From NCBI RefSeq assembly GCF_026914265.1, contig NC_069136.1, positions 30,347,201 to 30,411,200 on the forward strand: 64,000 nt of DNA, read 5' to 3'. Made by a program: the position numbers and the translations under genes. The notes beneath the pieces are model-generated. The model had not been told where the DNA came from. It was given only the letters and a program-made list of their open reading frames with translations, and searched no databases. Every line of letters starts with the position of its first letter. Within the stretch, counting starts at the first letter, position 1. Positions 23,201 to 51,229 of this stretch are shown in pieces. The stretch is from Mya arenaria (Eukaryota; Mollusca; Bivalvia; Myida; Myidae).

Positions 23201-24240
23201 CTATTTCTGCAGAAACTAAACTACAGCTGATTAAAGACGGAATTAATCACATAAACGGCACGTCGCTTCGAGAAAAAATGGTTGTATCTAGGCAAAGAAA
23301 TAATATCCTGTACTTAATACTGAACAAAGCAACAATAACATCGCCAGCTTTAGAACTAAAATGGACTGAAGCCCTAGAAGAAAATGTCGAGTGGAAAGAA
23401 ATATACTGTAATATATACACATCTACAATAGATACTACATCACGTAGCTTTTACAACAAATTTCTTTTAAGAACAATACCAATTAACAAACTGCTTTTTA
23501 AGTTGAAACTTGTCGATTGTAGCTTATGTACATTCTGTAATTCAGGTATTGAATCTATTGAACATTTATACTGGGAGTGTTACGAGACACAACAATTTGG
23601 AATAAACTAAACACTTTCATAGCTTCAATAACAATTCATATAATTATAGGTAAACGTGAAGTTTTATTGGGAACAGTGACACAAAACAAAAACAACAACA
23701 TATGCAACTTTCTTATTATTCTAATGAAATTTTATATACATTCAACCAAGTATAATAATAAAACACTCTCCTTTGATGCATACTTGACGTATTTGAAATT
23801 AAGGATTAAAATAGAAGAACAAATTGCGTTGAACAACGACAAACTTGAAACCCACAACAAAAAATGGGAAGTACTTAAACATACACTATAACTTAATAAT
23901 ATAATACACAATTAACCATACAAAGAAATCTTAGACTTAAAAAAATATAAAAACATTTATAGATTATATAAGCTAATACAGGGGACATCGATCGTATAAA
24001 CATCATACGATCGAGTGTGCATGCAATGTGTATGTGTGTGCGTGTGTTTGTGTGTGTGTGCGCGCGTGTGTGGGAGCGAGTGTGTGTGCGTGTGCATGTG
24101 TGTGTGTGGGAGCATTATTGTTTCTAAACATATGTATATCCTATGAACATACATAGATATGTTGTATATGTTGAGAATTTAAAACTGTACTGATATATAT
24201 ATATATATATATATTATGTGAAAAATAAATGAGAAAAAAA
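20280..24240 (+). mobile_element. L1/Tx1-type non-LTR retrotransposon, 5'-truncated and broken
   Basis: It begins inside the apurinic endonuclease domain (STNSKGVSILINPK; GGHFNTVLD, where active copies have GGDFN; WHSSSKPHIHCRLDY). RT blocks follow: CPGSDGPTAEFYK (21538), LIPKRDKHLEHLSNWRPIS, TGFIKGRNIGENVRLI, FFADFQKAFDSVDH, RQGCQLS and the catalytic FADD (about 22223). C-terminal segments run to a stop near 23891, with a CTFCNSGIESIEHLYWEC Cys/His block at about 23528. Several stops and frameshifts (for example near 21101-21522, 21985, 22750 and 23109) disable it. The 3' UTR contains a GT-rich tract and the copy ends in an A-rich tail with AATAAA near 24226-24240. The orientation and tail fit a LINE insertion. 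Confidence 0.85.
24016..24115. repeat. GT-rich microsatellite in LINE 3' UTR
   Basis: Imperfect TGTG/GCGT repeats over about 100 bases, followed by an (AT)n run at 24193-24214. ORFs predicted here are repeat artefacts. Confidence 0.85.
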
Positions 24241-24652
24241 TACTTGAATCCCCCACTTCTGACTCAAGATGTATGTATTCATATTAAAATAGCATATATT
24301 TAAATAAAGATTTTGTTCTTAAATGTGCATTACTTACTATTATTTGGAAACGCTAATCAAATTTTCGAACGCATTCTTGAAGCTAAATGCTCGAATATTT
24401 GCTTTTGAACAAACTCATTACAAACGTGAAATGAAATTTAATGCCCGAACGTAGATAAATTCGATGACATATCATCTGTCTTTGTAATTTAAACTAAGTA
24501 TGGCATCGAAAGTTGATAAAGGGCATGGATTTTTTTTTTACTAAAAAGAGCCAACAGAAATGTGACAATATTTATATTTTACTTAAAGAGCACCCCAGTT
24601 TCATTGTATATCAGTTTTGAAGGGATATTAATATATGATTACCTATAATAAA

Positions 24653-24868
24653 TTACTTAAGTACTTTTTTAAATGAAATATTTGTGTAGGTGTGATTCAA
24701 TTTTATTAATGCAAATCCTCTCCCATCACTCTCTGGCAAGCAACATTTTATTTCATTCTTGACATTCGAGAATTCACAATCAGAGCACACACAGCCAAGT
24801 GCATCCATATTTTCAATGTCCAGTCCAATCCAGATATCCGTGGAGTCTGGAGATATTGAAGAATTCGG
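24653..24868 (-). CDS. Unassigned Cys-rich ORF, possible exon or gene remnant
   Basis: A minus-strand frame of 71 codons between stops encodes a segment with DIWIGLDIENMD, LGCVCSDCEF and KCCLPESDGRG. The clustered cysteines and balanced composition look protein-like, but there is no start codon at its beginning, no strong acceptor and no identified family. It may be a terminal exon (possible acceptor CTCCAG near 24852) or an exon of a decayed gene. Confidence 0.2.
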   Translation of the reverse strand, partial: PNSSISPDSTDIWIGLDIENMDALGCVCSDCEFSNVKNEIKCCLPESDGRGFALIKLNHTYTNISFKKVLK

Positions 24869-25634
24869 TTAATACATGTTTTTTTATGCAAATCGATTTA
24901 AAACAGTAGAATTGATGTGTCCGAATTAGTATTATTGTTCAGTAGGGCGAAATAATGAACTAAGTTTTCTAATGATGATGTAAATGTTTGTGCTATGAAC
25001 TTGATTAACCATTTTTGCTGAAAGCATCATTAACATTTACTGATCTAATCACTAAATGGCCTGAACTACGTGTTAACTTATGTTTAACCGTATGCATGAA
25101 TAGATATCTGAATAACTAACATTCACCAAACGAGATATTTTCTGAATGTCATACTGTGGGTCTATGTTTATTGTTAACGGTAGATTTCCTTCTAGTTTCA
25201 TTTAGTTGCATATATTCACTTCTAAAAGCATAAGTCATTGTCAACGATTTATTCCGTACGTACGTCCTTCCGTCACACCCTTGTCTAGAAAAACTTTGAT
25301 GGGATTTCAATGAAACTTGAAACAAAGACAGAGGGCGATATACATAAGTGTAGTCCGCAAGAACCACAATTCTAGCTTCAGTAATTGCTCAATTATCCCA
25401 GCATGAATCGTTTATTTACAGTTTCGCTTTAGTAATGAAGCTGTTTGTCTGACCATACCGAAGGGACTTAAATAACACTTGGACAAACGATAAATAACAA
25501 TGTGCGCAATAAAATGTCTCCCATTTGCCATGTTTTTTTTATCATAATTGCTTGTTATACTTAATATTTGTCCGGAGTACATTTTCAAATGTGTTTGAGG
25601 CATTGACTTAAAACTTAATATACATGAACATCTT

Positions 25635-25936
25635 AGCGGGGAGGGGTGTGGCGCACAGGAACCATACCCTTTGTTAATTTTTATACCTTTTTTGTGCTCA
25701 TAACATTAAAAGTCTTTAAGGTATATACTTGAAACTTTACATACTGGTGGATCGTGTAAAGGAGGAGTGTGGTGCACAGAAGCCGTACCTCTGGCTTTGT
25801 TTTTATTCGAGTAATTGCCCTTTGAAATTTATTATCCGGAGAATAACTCGAAGCGTCTTCACATATTTACTGAGTAGAAGTGAAATGTAAACGAACAATA
25901 ACTCTGCTTTTTGCATTTAAGGAGTTATTGCTCATT

Positions 25937-26021
<85 letters not shown>

Positions 26022-26060
26022 GTATTCAGGAGGAGAGCAGTGCATAATTTACAATTTTAC
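25635..26060. repeat. Degenerate tandem repeat interrupted by (GA)n
   Basis: Related units lie at about 25640 (GGGGAGGGGTGTGGCGCACAGGAACC), 25760 (GGAGGAGTGTGGTGCACAGAAGCC) and 26025 (CAGGAGGAGAGCAGTGCATAATT), spaced roughly 125-260 bases apart. This is another diverged tandem-core type repeat. Confidence 0.5.
25942..26018. repeat. (GA)n microsatellite
   Basis: Pure GA dinucleotides for about 77 bases. Confidence 0.95.
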
Positions 26061-26245
26061 AAACTCATGTCATTTATCCCCATTTTGAGATTTCCTGTTG
26101 TCTATAACTCTGCTTTTTACCTTGGTTGGTGTCCTTGCCTCCTTTATGACATTCATTGTTGTCCTATATCCCTATTTTTACCTGTACTGTAGTTCTATTG
26201 TCCTTCCTTTTCCCTATTGTCCTTTTCCCTAGTTTGACATAACTT

Positions 26246-27345
26246 GGTGCCATTTATCCCCATTTAGTCATTTTTTTATATTCCACGCTTGACCTTCCTT
26301 TTCTTTAATCCTTCACCCCCATTTTCACCTTCTTTGTTACCCTTCATTATCAATTTGGCCTTCATTGTTATCTTTTATCCCCATTTTGACCTTCGTTTTT
26401 ATCCTTTATCCCCAAATTTGACCTTCCTTGTTATCCTTTATTCCCATTTTGGCTTTCCTTGTTATCATGTATCCCCCATTTTGGTCTTCCTTGTTATCCT
26501 TTATCCCCATTTTGACCTTCCTTGTTATCCTTTAACCATATTTTGGCTTTCTTTGTTATCCTGTATCCCCATTTTAGCCTTCATTGTTATCTTTTATCCT
26601 TATTTTGGCTTTCTTCCTTGTTATCCTTTATTCCCATTTTGGCTTTCCTTGTTATCCTGTATCCCCATTTTGACCTTCCTTGTTATCCTTTATTCATATT
26701 TTGGCATTCTTTGTTATCCTGTATCCCCATTTTGGCCTTCATTGTTATCTTTTATCCTTATTTTGGCTTTTTTTGTTATCCTTTATCCCCAATTTCGACT
26801 TCCTAGTTATCCTCCATCTCCATTTTGGCCTTCCTTGTTATCCTTTATACCTATTTTTGCCTTCCTTGTTATCCTTCATCCCCATTTTGGCCTTCCTTGT
26901 TATCCTTCATCCCCATTTTGGCCTTCCTTGTTATCCTTCATCCCCATTTTGGCCTTCCTTGTTATCCTTCATCCCCATTTTGGCCTTCCTTGTTATCCTT
27001 CATCCCCTTTTTAACTTTTCTTGTTATTCCTTCATCCCCATTTTGACCTGCAGTGTTATCCTTCATCCCCATTTTGGCCTTCCTTGTTATCCTTCATCCC
27101 CATTTTGGCTTTCCTTGTAATCTTTCATCCCCATTTTGGCCTTCCTTGTTATCCTTCATCCCCATTTTGACCTGCTTTGTTACCCTTTATCCCCATTTCG
27201 GCCAACATCGTTATCCTTTATCCCCATTTTGACCTTCCTTTTTATCCTTTATCCCCATGTTGACCTTCTTTGTGATAATTTATCCCCCTTTTGACCTTCA
27301 ATATTATCCGTCATCCCCGAATTTACCTTTCTTGTTATCCTTTAT
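26246..27345. repeat. 31-bp pyrimidine-rich minisatellite, about 35 copies
   Basis: The unit is approximately CCTTCCTTGTTATCC plus TTCATCCCCATTTTGG. Copies at 26870-27000 are nearly identical; those at the edges are diverged. Because 31 is one more than a multiple of three, successive units shift frame and the plus strand stays open in all three frames, giving artefactual Pro/Leu/Phe-rich ORFs with a 31-residue period. Confidence 0.9.
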
Positions 27346-28125
27346 CATGCAAAGGCACATAACAATACCGTTTTTCACTTATTCAAGTTTAAATCTTTGT
27401 GTTCTTTATAACTAATTATAGAGAAAAAAACCCACTTAAATATAAAACTTTTATTATCTTTTTTTGATAGCAACCATCAACTGCATTATGACGCAACATA
27501 TATAATAAAATATTTAAAATTGAACTGCCATATAAGTAATAATGCCAAATGTTCTTGATGCAATATAATGATGAAAAGTACAAAAAAAATAACAATGATA
27601 TAAGATTTTCACTACGTGAGTATCATACTGTGTGTTGATCTCCAGTCAGCTCTATCTATACCATGAAGCTGTTGCATATAGAAGCCTAGAAGCAGTAATC
27701 TGTAAGGAGACATTTTCAATTGTGTGAACCTGTCGCAAGGATACTTTATGAAACAGCCCCATGAAGCATTATAAACAAACATGTACATAATTTTTTAACT
27801 ATTTCAGCTTTGATATTATATGCTTTCAAACTGAATTATAAATTCAATCTATATGAGCAATTAACTAAATACTGCAATTTCCAATCATCTGCCAGATTGA
27901 TGAATATTTTGCCATTTGTTTAGTAACATATTTCCTAAAAGCGACACAGAAATGCATTAAACAAAAAGAATTTCTTAACTTTTAATGTAAGAGTAAAACA
28001 AATGAATGTATCACAGTATGTGTATATGAATTAACACATAACTTTTAAGTATGTACAAACTCAACTTTTCAGGCCCCCAAAAAATCATTCTTAGATACTC
28101 ATACAGATGTTAGTGTGTAAGGTGC
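27346..28125. other. Downstream flank of AARS2
   Basis: AT-rich sequence, with no gene or repeat recognised. Confidence 0.4.
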
Positions 28126-28131
28126 TTTATT
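28126..28131 (-). terminator. AARS2: Candidate polyadenylation signal of AARS2
   Basis: AATAAA on the minus strand (TTTATT on the plus strand), about 170 bases beyond the AARS2 stop codon. It is the first canonical signal downstream that I noticed. Confidence 0.45.
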
Positions 28132-28298
28132 CTTCCTAATTGTAAAAAATACTTCTTTGCAAAGCTGGAATTTGATCAGGAACCTAAGATTTAAGATTGG
28201 GCTAGTCAGGGATTAACATCTCATAAGTATTTTTCTACGGCCAAATCACAAATTCAAAACACACTTATATGTTTAAACACACTTATATGTTCCCATGT

Positions 28299-43970
<15,672 letters not shown>

Positions 43971-44197
43971 AGTGTAAGGAAGCAACACTGTAGATGTAAG
44001 AATATTTCATTTAGTTAGATACAGTAGGCAACCCGTTATAAATACATTTTGTATTTTGCAAATTATCAAATAATTCATCATAGGCTATAAAGATAAGAAT
44101 ACGTAATTAATCTACATAATTATTCATTATGATCTATGTTCTAAAGACGTCTTATGAGTTGTTCGATATACATTATTATTTTTAATGTAACACAAAA

Positions 44198-46570
44198 ACA
44201 AGAGCTGTCACAATATGTGACGAATGCCCCCGAATGTGACATTGACCTATGAACAAGGTCAGTACATGAAAAGTTAAAGATCAAACAAATACATATGGCA
44301 AGTTATTTTAAATTGCCTTTGAACATAAAAAAAATACCACCCATACTTGACAACCTACATTCTTATGTCCTCATATTCAGCATTCCATTGTGAATAAACA
44401 CAAAGTGTATCTTTCACCTTAGAGGTAGGGACACGGGTGTTGCACGTGACACGTCGTCTTGGTATGTCGAACACATGTGGCAAGTAATTTTAAAATCTGT
44501 CCATACAAGAAAAAGTTACAGCCCGGACATAACAATCTATACTCTATGTCATTATATGCAGCATTCCATTGTGAATAAACACCTAAGTGTGACCTTGACC
44601 TTAGAGGTAGGGTCACGGTTCTTGCACGCGACAAGTTGTCTTGGTATGTTGAACACATGTGGCAAGTTATTTTAAAATCTTTCCATACAAGGGAAAGTTA
44701 CAGCCCGGACACGACAACCTATACTCTATGCCCTTATATGCAGCATTCCATTGTGAATAAACACTAAGTGTGACCTTGACCTAAGAGGTAGGGACACGTG
44801 TCTTGCACCCGACACATCGTCTTGGTAATTCAAACACATGTGCCAAGTTATTTTATAATCTGTCCATACAAGGGAAAGTTAGAGCCCGGACACGACAACC
44901 TATACTCTATGTCGTTATATGCAGCATTCCATTGTGAATAAACACTAAGTGTAACATTGACCTAAGAAATAGGGACACGGATCTTGCACGCGACATGTCG
45001 TCTTGGTAAGCCAAACACATGTGGCAAGTTATTTTAAAATCTGTCCATACTAGGAAAAGTTACAGCCCGGACACAACAATCTATACTCTATGTCATTATA
45101 TGCAGCATTCTATTGTGAATAAACACTAAGTGTGACCTTAACCTTGGAGGTAGGGACACGGTTCTTGCACGCGACACGTCGTCTTGATATGCCGAACACA
45201 TGTGGCAAGTTATTTTATAATCTGTCCATACAAGGGAAAGTTACAGCCCGGACACGACAACCTATACTCTATGTCATTATATGCAGCATTCCATTGTGAA
45301 TAAACACCTAAGTGTGACCTTGACCTTAGAGGTAGGGACACGGTTCTTGCACGTGACACGTCATCTTGGTATGCCGAACACATGTGGCAAGTTATTTTAA
45401 AATCTGTCCATACAAGGGAAAGTTACAGCCCGGACACGACAACCTATACTCTATGCCCTTATATGCAGCATTCCATTGTGAATAAACACTAAGTGTGACC
45501 TTGACCTAAGAGGTAGGGACACGTGTCTTGCACCCGACACATCGTCTTGGTAATTCAAACACATGTGCCAAGTTATTTTATAATCTGTCCATACAAGGGA
45601 AAGTTAGAGCCCGGACACGACAACCTATACTCTATGTCGTTATATGCAGCATTCCATTGTGAATAAACACTAAGTGTAACATTGACCTAAGAAATAGGGA
45701 CACGGATCTTGCACGCGACATGTCGTCTTGGTAAGCCAAACACATGTGGCAAGTTATTTTAAAATCTGTCCATACTAGGAAAAGTTACAGCCCGGACACA
45801 ACAATCTATACTCTATGTCATTATATGCAGCATTCTATTGTGAATAAACACTAAGTGTGACCTTAACCTTGGAGGTAGGGACACGGTTCTTGCACGCGAC
45901 ACGTCGTCTTGATATGCCGAACACATGTGGCAAGTTATTTTATAATCTGTCCATACAAGGGAAAGTTACAGCCCGGACACGACAACCTATACTCTATGTC
46001 ATTATATGCAGCATTCCATTGTGAATAAACACCTAAGTGTGACCTTGACCTTAGAGGTAGGGACACGGTTCTTGCACGTGACACGTCATCTTGGTATGCC
46101 GAACACATGTGGCAAGTTATTTTAAAATCTGTCCATACAAGGGAAAGTTACAGCCCGGACACGACAACCCATACTCTATGTCCTTATATGCAGCATGCCA
46201 TTGTGAATAAACACTAAGTGTGACCTTGACCTTAGAGGAAGGGACACGGTTCTTGCACGCGACACGTCTTCTTGGTATGCTTAACACATGTGGCAAGTTA
46301 TTTTAAAATCTGTCCATACAAGAGAAAGTTACAGCCCGGACACGACAACCTATACCCTATGTCCTTATATGCAGCATTCCATTGGGAATCAACACCGAAG
46401 TGTGACCTTGACCTGAGAGGTATGGACACGGTTCTTGCACATGACACGTCGTCTTGGTATGCCAAACACATGTGGCAAGTTATTTTAAAATCTGTCCATA
46501 ATATTCTGAGTTATTGAGTCGGACGGACGGACGTGCGATTTTAATATGCCCACCTTCGGGGGCATAAAAA
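44198..46570 (+). mobile_element. Tandem-core Helitron-like element (181-bp units)
   Basis: The 5' end is ACAAGAGCTGTCACAATATG with the subterminal motif GCCCCCGAA (44227-44235). The core has about 12 tandem units of 181-182 bp (TGTGAATAAACAC landmarks at about 44389, 44570, 44752, 44933, 45114, 45296 and onward). Then come a (GGAC)n tract (46519-46532) and a terminal hairpin (TATGCCC, ACCTTCG, GGGGCATA) followed by AAAAA. The hairpin arm TTCGGGGGC complements the 5' motif. It is about 230 bases upstream of the AARS2 start codon and could affect its promoter. ORFs inside are repeat translations. It is non-autonomous: no Rep/helicase. Confidence 0.85.
44682..46131. repeat. Higher-order duplication, 2 x 725 bp, inside the Helitron-like core
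   Basis: A block of four 181-bp units (44682-45406) is repeated head-to-tail at 45407-46131. By eye I find no difference between the copies, and the match continues to about 46169, while single units within a block differ from each other at many positions. Confidence 0.85.
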
Positions 46571-48209
46571 TGAGAAATATATTGTTAAAATGCACAGTAA
46601 TTTTCTCAATTTTAACAATCTTTGAAGGAATGGTGAAAATGCTCACTAGTAGGGTATGAATGAGTTGAAATTATAGCCCTAAGTATCCTATGTCAATTAC
46701 CTGCAGGTCACTGTGTATACATTCAAGCTGCAGATAAATACTACATTTACCAAAAATGTATAACAGAAAACATGTCGTCCAAAAGATAGATAATATTCAA
46801 CTAAATTGAATTGGTCGGCTACTGTGTACTAAAATTGTACCTTAAGTACTTGCAAAAACTTGCATGGCCTGCCCATGTATTTAAGATGATTACTTAACTA
46901 AATGCCAAGTGCCATTTAGGTGGACTAGGTTGTCATAAAGCTAGAAATGGCATATTAAAGAAAGATTTTAGTTGTAATTTCACAAATTGAACGACATTTA
47001 TCTAATTTTATTTTCTCAACTTCTTGTTCATTACAATGCTCAAATATGACGCAAAGTAATGAAAAAGATCTTTATTGAAACAGCCCCCTGAAGTTTGTCT
47101 TTTTTTTTTGTCGATATAAAATAGTAGTATGTAACCTGAAATGCAATATGTATCCGAAAATTAGTATCCGAATACAACACTTAGAAATAAACTACCTTTC
47201 ATACGAGCATGCTTTTAAAGATAGCAAGTGCAAATTGATATTAACAAAAAGCGTGAAAACCTCTATATACCTTTTAATGTGAGACGTAAAGATTGTTTTA
47301 CAAAGATTCAAACCGTTGACGTCTTGTCATAACAATTTACTGTTGCACCGTCAAATGGGGTAGAATATATTCTGACTGTTTCTATGTACTATTTCAAGGC
47401 GTTTCTAGTTCAATATTATAAATATTACAACCAGAATATAATTTCATGTTTTTATGAAATTGCTGATGATCATTAAATTAACTGATAATTTAAATATCTT
47501 ACTGTAAAACTAGTACTTTCTTTGACCTTATTACTGTACTGACACTGGACATATATTCATAAACAGAGGCAAGGATTATCACTAATGTTTTGCGCACACG
47601 GTAGTCCATATAATCAGCCGCTTCAGAGTCTTTGACGATTTTTTATATGGCAACTCTACGCGTCTATATCCCACTTGTTGTTTTCCTAGCCAAGAATGGC
47701 AGATCCCAGCGCCAAGTATATTGAGCGGAAAGATAACGGGCAACTGCTATAGATGGTTTCAAAATGGCGATGCTTTATTGACAGACGTTAATCTAAATTA
47801 AACCAATAATTTGTGTTTAATTAAAAACTGTAATTAGTAATAGGTATTGGCTAAAATAATTAAAGTGTAACTTTTATGTTTTTATTTATAATTGAAGTGT
47901 TTAGTATTGTGGAGTAACAGTTGAAGAATATATTTTACATTGATATTGAATAGACGACTTGTGGCGTTTAGGGAACAAAATGAATATATATATCCAAATG
48001 TAAAGAAAGTTCCCTAAACACGCATTATTGTGGCTAGCGCACATGGATGATTATTAGATTAAATATGATCCCTCTATCACAACTGAGAAGTAAGATTCTT
48101 GGACCGATTTTTTTTATTTGTGGTGTAATTGTTTTGCAATCTTGTTCGCTCCTACTATGGGCCATGACACAGGGTAAAAATACATAATACATTTCAGTTC
48201 AACACAAAG
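46571..48209. other. AKR upstream region
   Basis: No gene or repeat recognised. It contains the promoter region of the downstream aldo-keto reductase, but no clear TATA box could be assigned. Confidence 0.4.
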
Positions 48210-49593
48210 ATGTCATTAAGAGTTTTGAAGCCTCTTATTCTCGGGAATGGGTATTTGATGCCAAGACTTGGAATAGGAACATACCAGATACGTGAAGACC
48301 TGTGCAAGGAGATTGTCCATAGAGCTGTGACACTTGGGTATAAACATATAATCTTGTCATTTTAATCTAGGAGACAAAATCAAAATCTGATGTACTGTAA
48401 AACATGATTGGAATCTTGAAAGCATTCAACAATAATGTGAGAACAAAATGTTTTTAGAACATTATGGACATAGTGCATATTTTGTCATTATCTGATGTAT
48501 CAGCATCATTTAGCTGTATACACATACATATATACATGTTTGTATTTTTCTTACACTGAACAATTTATTGTTTCATAAATCATTTATTATAACAATGAAA
48601 AGTGAAGGTAGTGGTTATGATTATCATAAAAGTCTTCTCACATCCTGCATCTGCATGCTGTGATTGTGTTCTTAGAGCATTCCAATCAATATAATAAAAG
48701 CTATTTGTGGTAATACAAACACTTTAATATTTTTATTCAGATACAGACATATAGACACAGCACAAGTGTATGAAAATGAACAAGATGTTGGGGCTGGCCT
48801 GCATGCAGTCGAGAAACACAAGATTTGTCGACGTAATGACCTCTTTGTAACTACTAAATTGTCTAACATCTCCTTACATCCTCGTGATGTCCGTCCAAGC
48901 CTGCAAGAGTCTTTGGAAAAGCTGAAACTCCGACATGTTGACTTGTTTCTTATCCATAGTCCATGGGGATTGGCGAATAGGGGTGATGGTAATTTACGCC
49001 CTCAATTGAAAAATGGAACATTGGAGTATGCGAGATATGACATTGTCCAAACATGGAATGCAATGGAAAATCTTGTTAAAGAGGGCTTGACCAAATCTAT
49101 AGGAATATCAAACTTCACTCAGAACCAAATGGAGAAGATTTTTGTAACTGCAAAAACAAAACCACATAATGTTCAGTTTGAATGTCACGCATATTATCAA
49201 CAAAATGTGCTAAGAAAATTTCTAGGAGAAAGTGGTTTAAATGCCATAACAGCCTATAGCCCATTGGGAGCACCTACAAGGCCAGAAAGACATGTTATAC
49301 CGGAGAATAAGTTTGAGATTCTATTGGGAGACAGGACTGTTTTAGAAGTTGCCCAGAAATACAATGTCTCATCAGCTCTTGTATTGTTACGGTTCTTGTT
49401 AGAACAAAACATGGCTGTGTTGGTGAAGACTTCAAATTTTGATAGGTTAGAGGACAATTTGAAAGTTGTTGATTTTACACTGGACCATGAAGATATGTCA
49501 AAATTGAAGAATTTGGACAGAAATGTGAAGTTCTTTGTATTTACAACTTTCCAAAACCATCCTGATTTTCCAAAGCCTGGGGAGCCATACTAG
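48210..49593 (+). CDS. Aldo-keto reductase (AKR1-like), two coding exons
   Basis: The exons are 48210-48337 and 48741-49593, joined GG/A across a GT-AG intron of 403 bases; the product is 326 residues, the usual AKR length. It is a cytosolic NADPH-dependent carbonyl reductase by family; the substrate cannot be told. The catalytic tetrad is complete: D48 (HIDTA), Y53 (VYENE), K82 (VTTKL) and H115 (LIHSP). The other signatures are GISNF and, near the C-terminus, the cofactor-binding LVKTSNFDRLEDN, where K, T and R match the usual KS..R pattern. The start has an adenine at -3. The fit suggests a working enzyme. It is divergent from AARS2, with 4.2 kb between their start codons. Nearly the whole protein lies in one exon. 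A possible polyadenylation signal (AATAAA) lies at about 50199. Confidence 0.93.
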
Positions 49594-51229
49594 TGTCAAC
49601 TGCATTTAACACAAAGTTGAAACAAATTCTATTTAGTTTGCATTTATAAATCATCCATCTTGACAAATTTTGTGGTGCTGTTTTATCCAGTCCAATGTGC
49701 AATAAGCTTTTAGCATTTCTTTATCTCCCTTTGTTTTTACTTAAGACTATCATGACACAAATGTTAAGGGTGTTAGAATATGGTACTGAACTTAAATGTG
49801 TAAATCACTAAATACTGTTGAAAAAAAGGTATTCAATGAATACATATTCATTGTCCAACAGATCCATTACACATTGATTGTTCAGAACTCTGTTTAAAAG
49901 TTAACTACGTTTTTAAATTTCAAATTTTTATTTCTCTAGGTCATGTCTCTGCTTATTTGGGTTTAACATTATGTCATCGTCGGAGGCGTTGGTTAAGTTT
50001 TGCATTTAGGTCACTTACATGGAAACTATCAAAGCTATCACTTTGAAACTTGGGGAACTTGTTCATCTAATGCCCTTCTTCACATTGTACCAGAGTCTCA
50101 CCTGTTTTTCTTTGGCTAAAAACATGAATTTTGATGGATTTTGGTTGATTTTGAGAATTGGATTTTTGTTGGCTTTATTTTAAAAAAGATTCACAGACAA
50201 TAAATGGGTCATGCACTTCAATATATCAAATGGGTTTTTGAGTCACACATTTGGAAAGATAGGGGATATTTTAGTATTTTGAAGTTTGGTGCTTGGGTCA
50301 CTTACCTGCAAACTATCAAAGCTATCACTTTCAAACTTTGCAATACCTGTTCACTATCAAATGTACATGTATGTTAAAGGATAAAATCAGACGAGCATTC
50401 AGCACCCACAGGTGAATAGAAATAGTTCACCTTGAAAAGTTAAAAATGATTCTGAACAATCGGCACAATGGATAGCCTGTGGGCAACCCAAAACGATTAC
50501 CGGTATGCAAACAAAATCATGCAAGCCAGTCAAGCAAGTTTGAAAGTGTTAAATCCTGATGCCTTTTTTTTTATTAATTACATCACACTCATTGTGCAAT
50601 AATAGACTAGTGAATGTTCCATGCTTGTGTCTACATACATTTAAGGTGTCTGATACATTCTACATTTATTAGATTTATAGTATGCATTTTAATTTTAATT
50701 GATTTTTAAAGTGGCATTTATTCGTTCATTACCTACATGTATATATTAATGTTTTATACAAGTTACTTCCAATTTTTTTAATATACAAAACAAAGGATTC
50801 TCAATAAGTTTTGGTTGAACTGTACCAAATACAAAAGTAACTGACAAGCTACTGGTTGAAGAAAAGTGCTTTTTGGAAAAAATGTTTTTTAGAAAATTTG
50901 AGGCGACATTTAAGTCATTTAAACCGTCCAGTTTAGGTTGCCGGCCTGTTCTTATTGAGAACCCTGAATACATGTACCATTCATAATGTTCATGCCTCAT
51001 GTTTACAAGACTTGATGGTCAGTATATACATAACTTAAAAATCATAGATAAGCAATAAAAATTGCATAAGAGCGTTGTGTTTTATTTATGTATTTATTTA
51101 TGGAAAAATCCTGATTATTAGATGAGGGTTCGCTGTTGGGCATCAAACAGATGATTTCCGCTCAATAAGATTAGTTAGCATTGATGGACGACAAGAAACA
51201 TGTTATATACAATGTAGGTAGCTTATGTG
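49594..51229. other. AKR 3' flank with a direct repeat
   Basis: Segments at about 50000-50060 and 50290-50345 share TTAGGTCACTTAC or TGGGTCACTTACC and ACTATCAAAGCTATCACTTT, about 285 bases apart, so an old tandem duplication or dispersed repeat is likely. No gene seen. Confidence 0.45.

Noticed and set aside
23957..24154. His/Thr-rich minus-strand ORF
   Set aside because: It is the translation of a GT-rich microsatellite in the LINE 3' UTR.
26289..27120. Long overlapping plus-strand ORFs (up to 241 codons) as a Pro/Leu-rich membrane protein
   Set aside because: They are translations of a 31-bp minisatellite, open in all three frames; no start context, splice sites or known domain.
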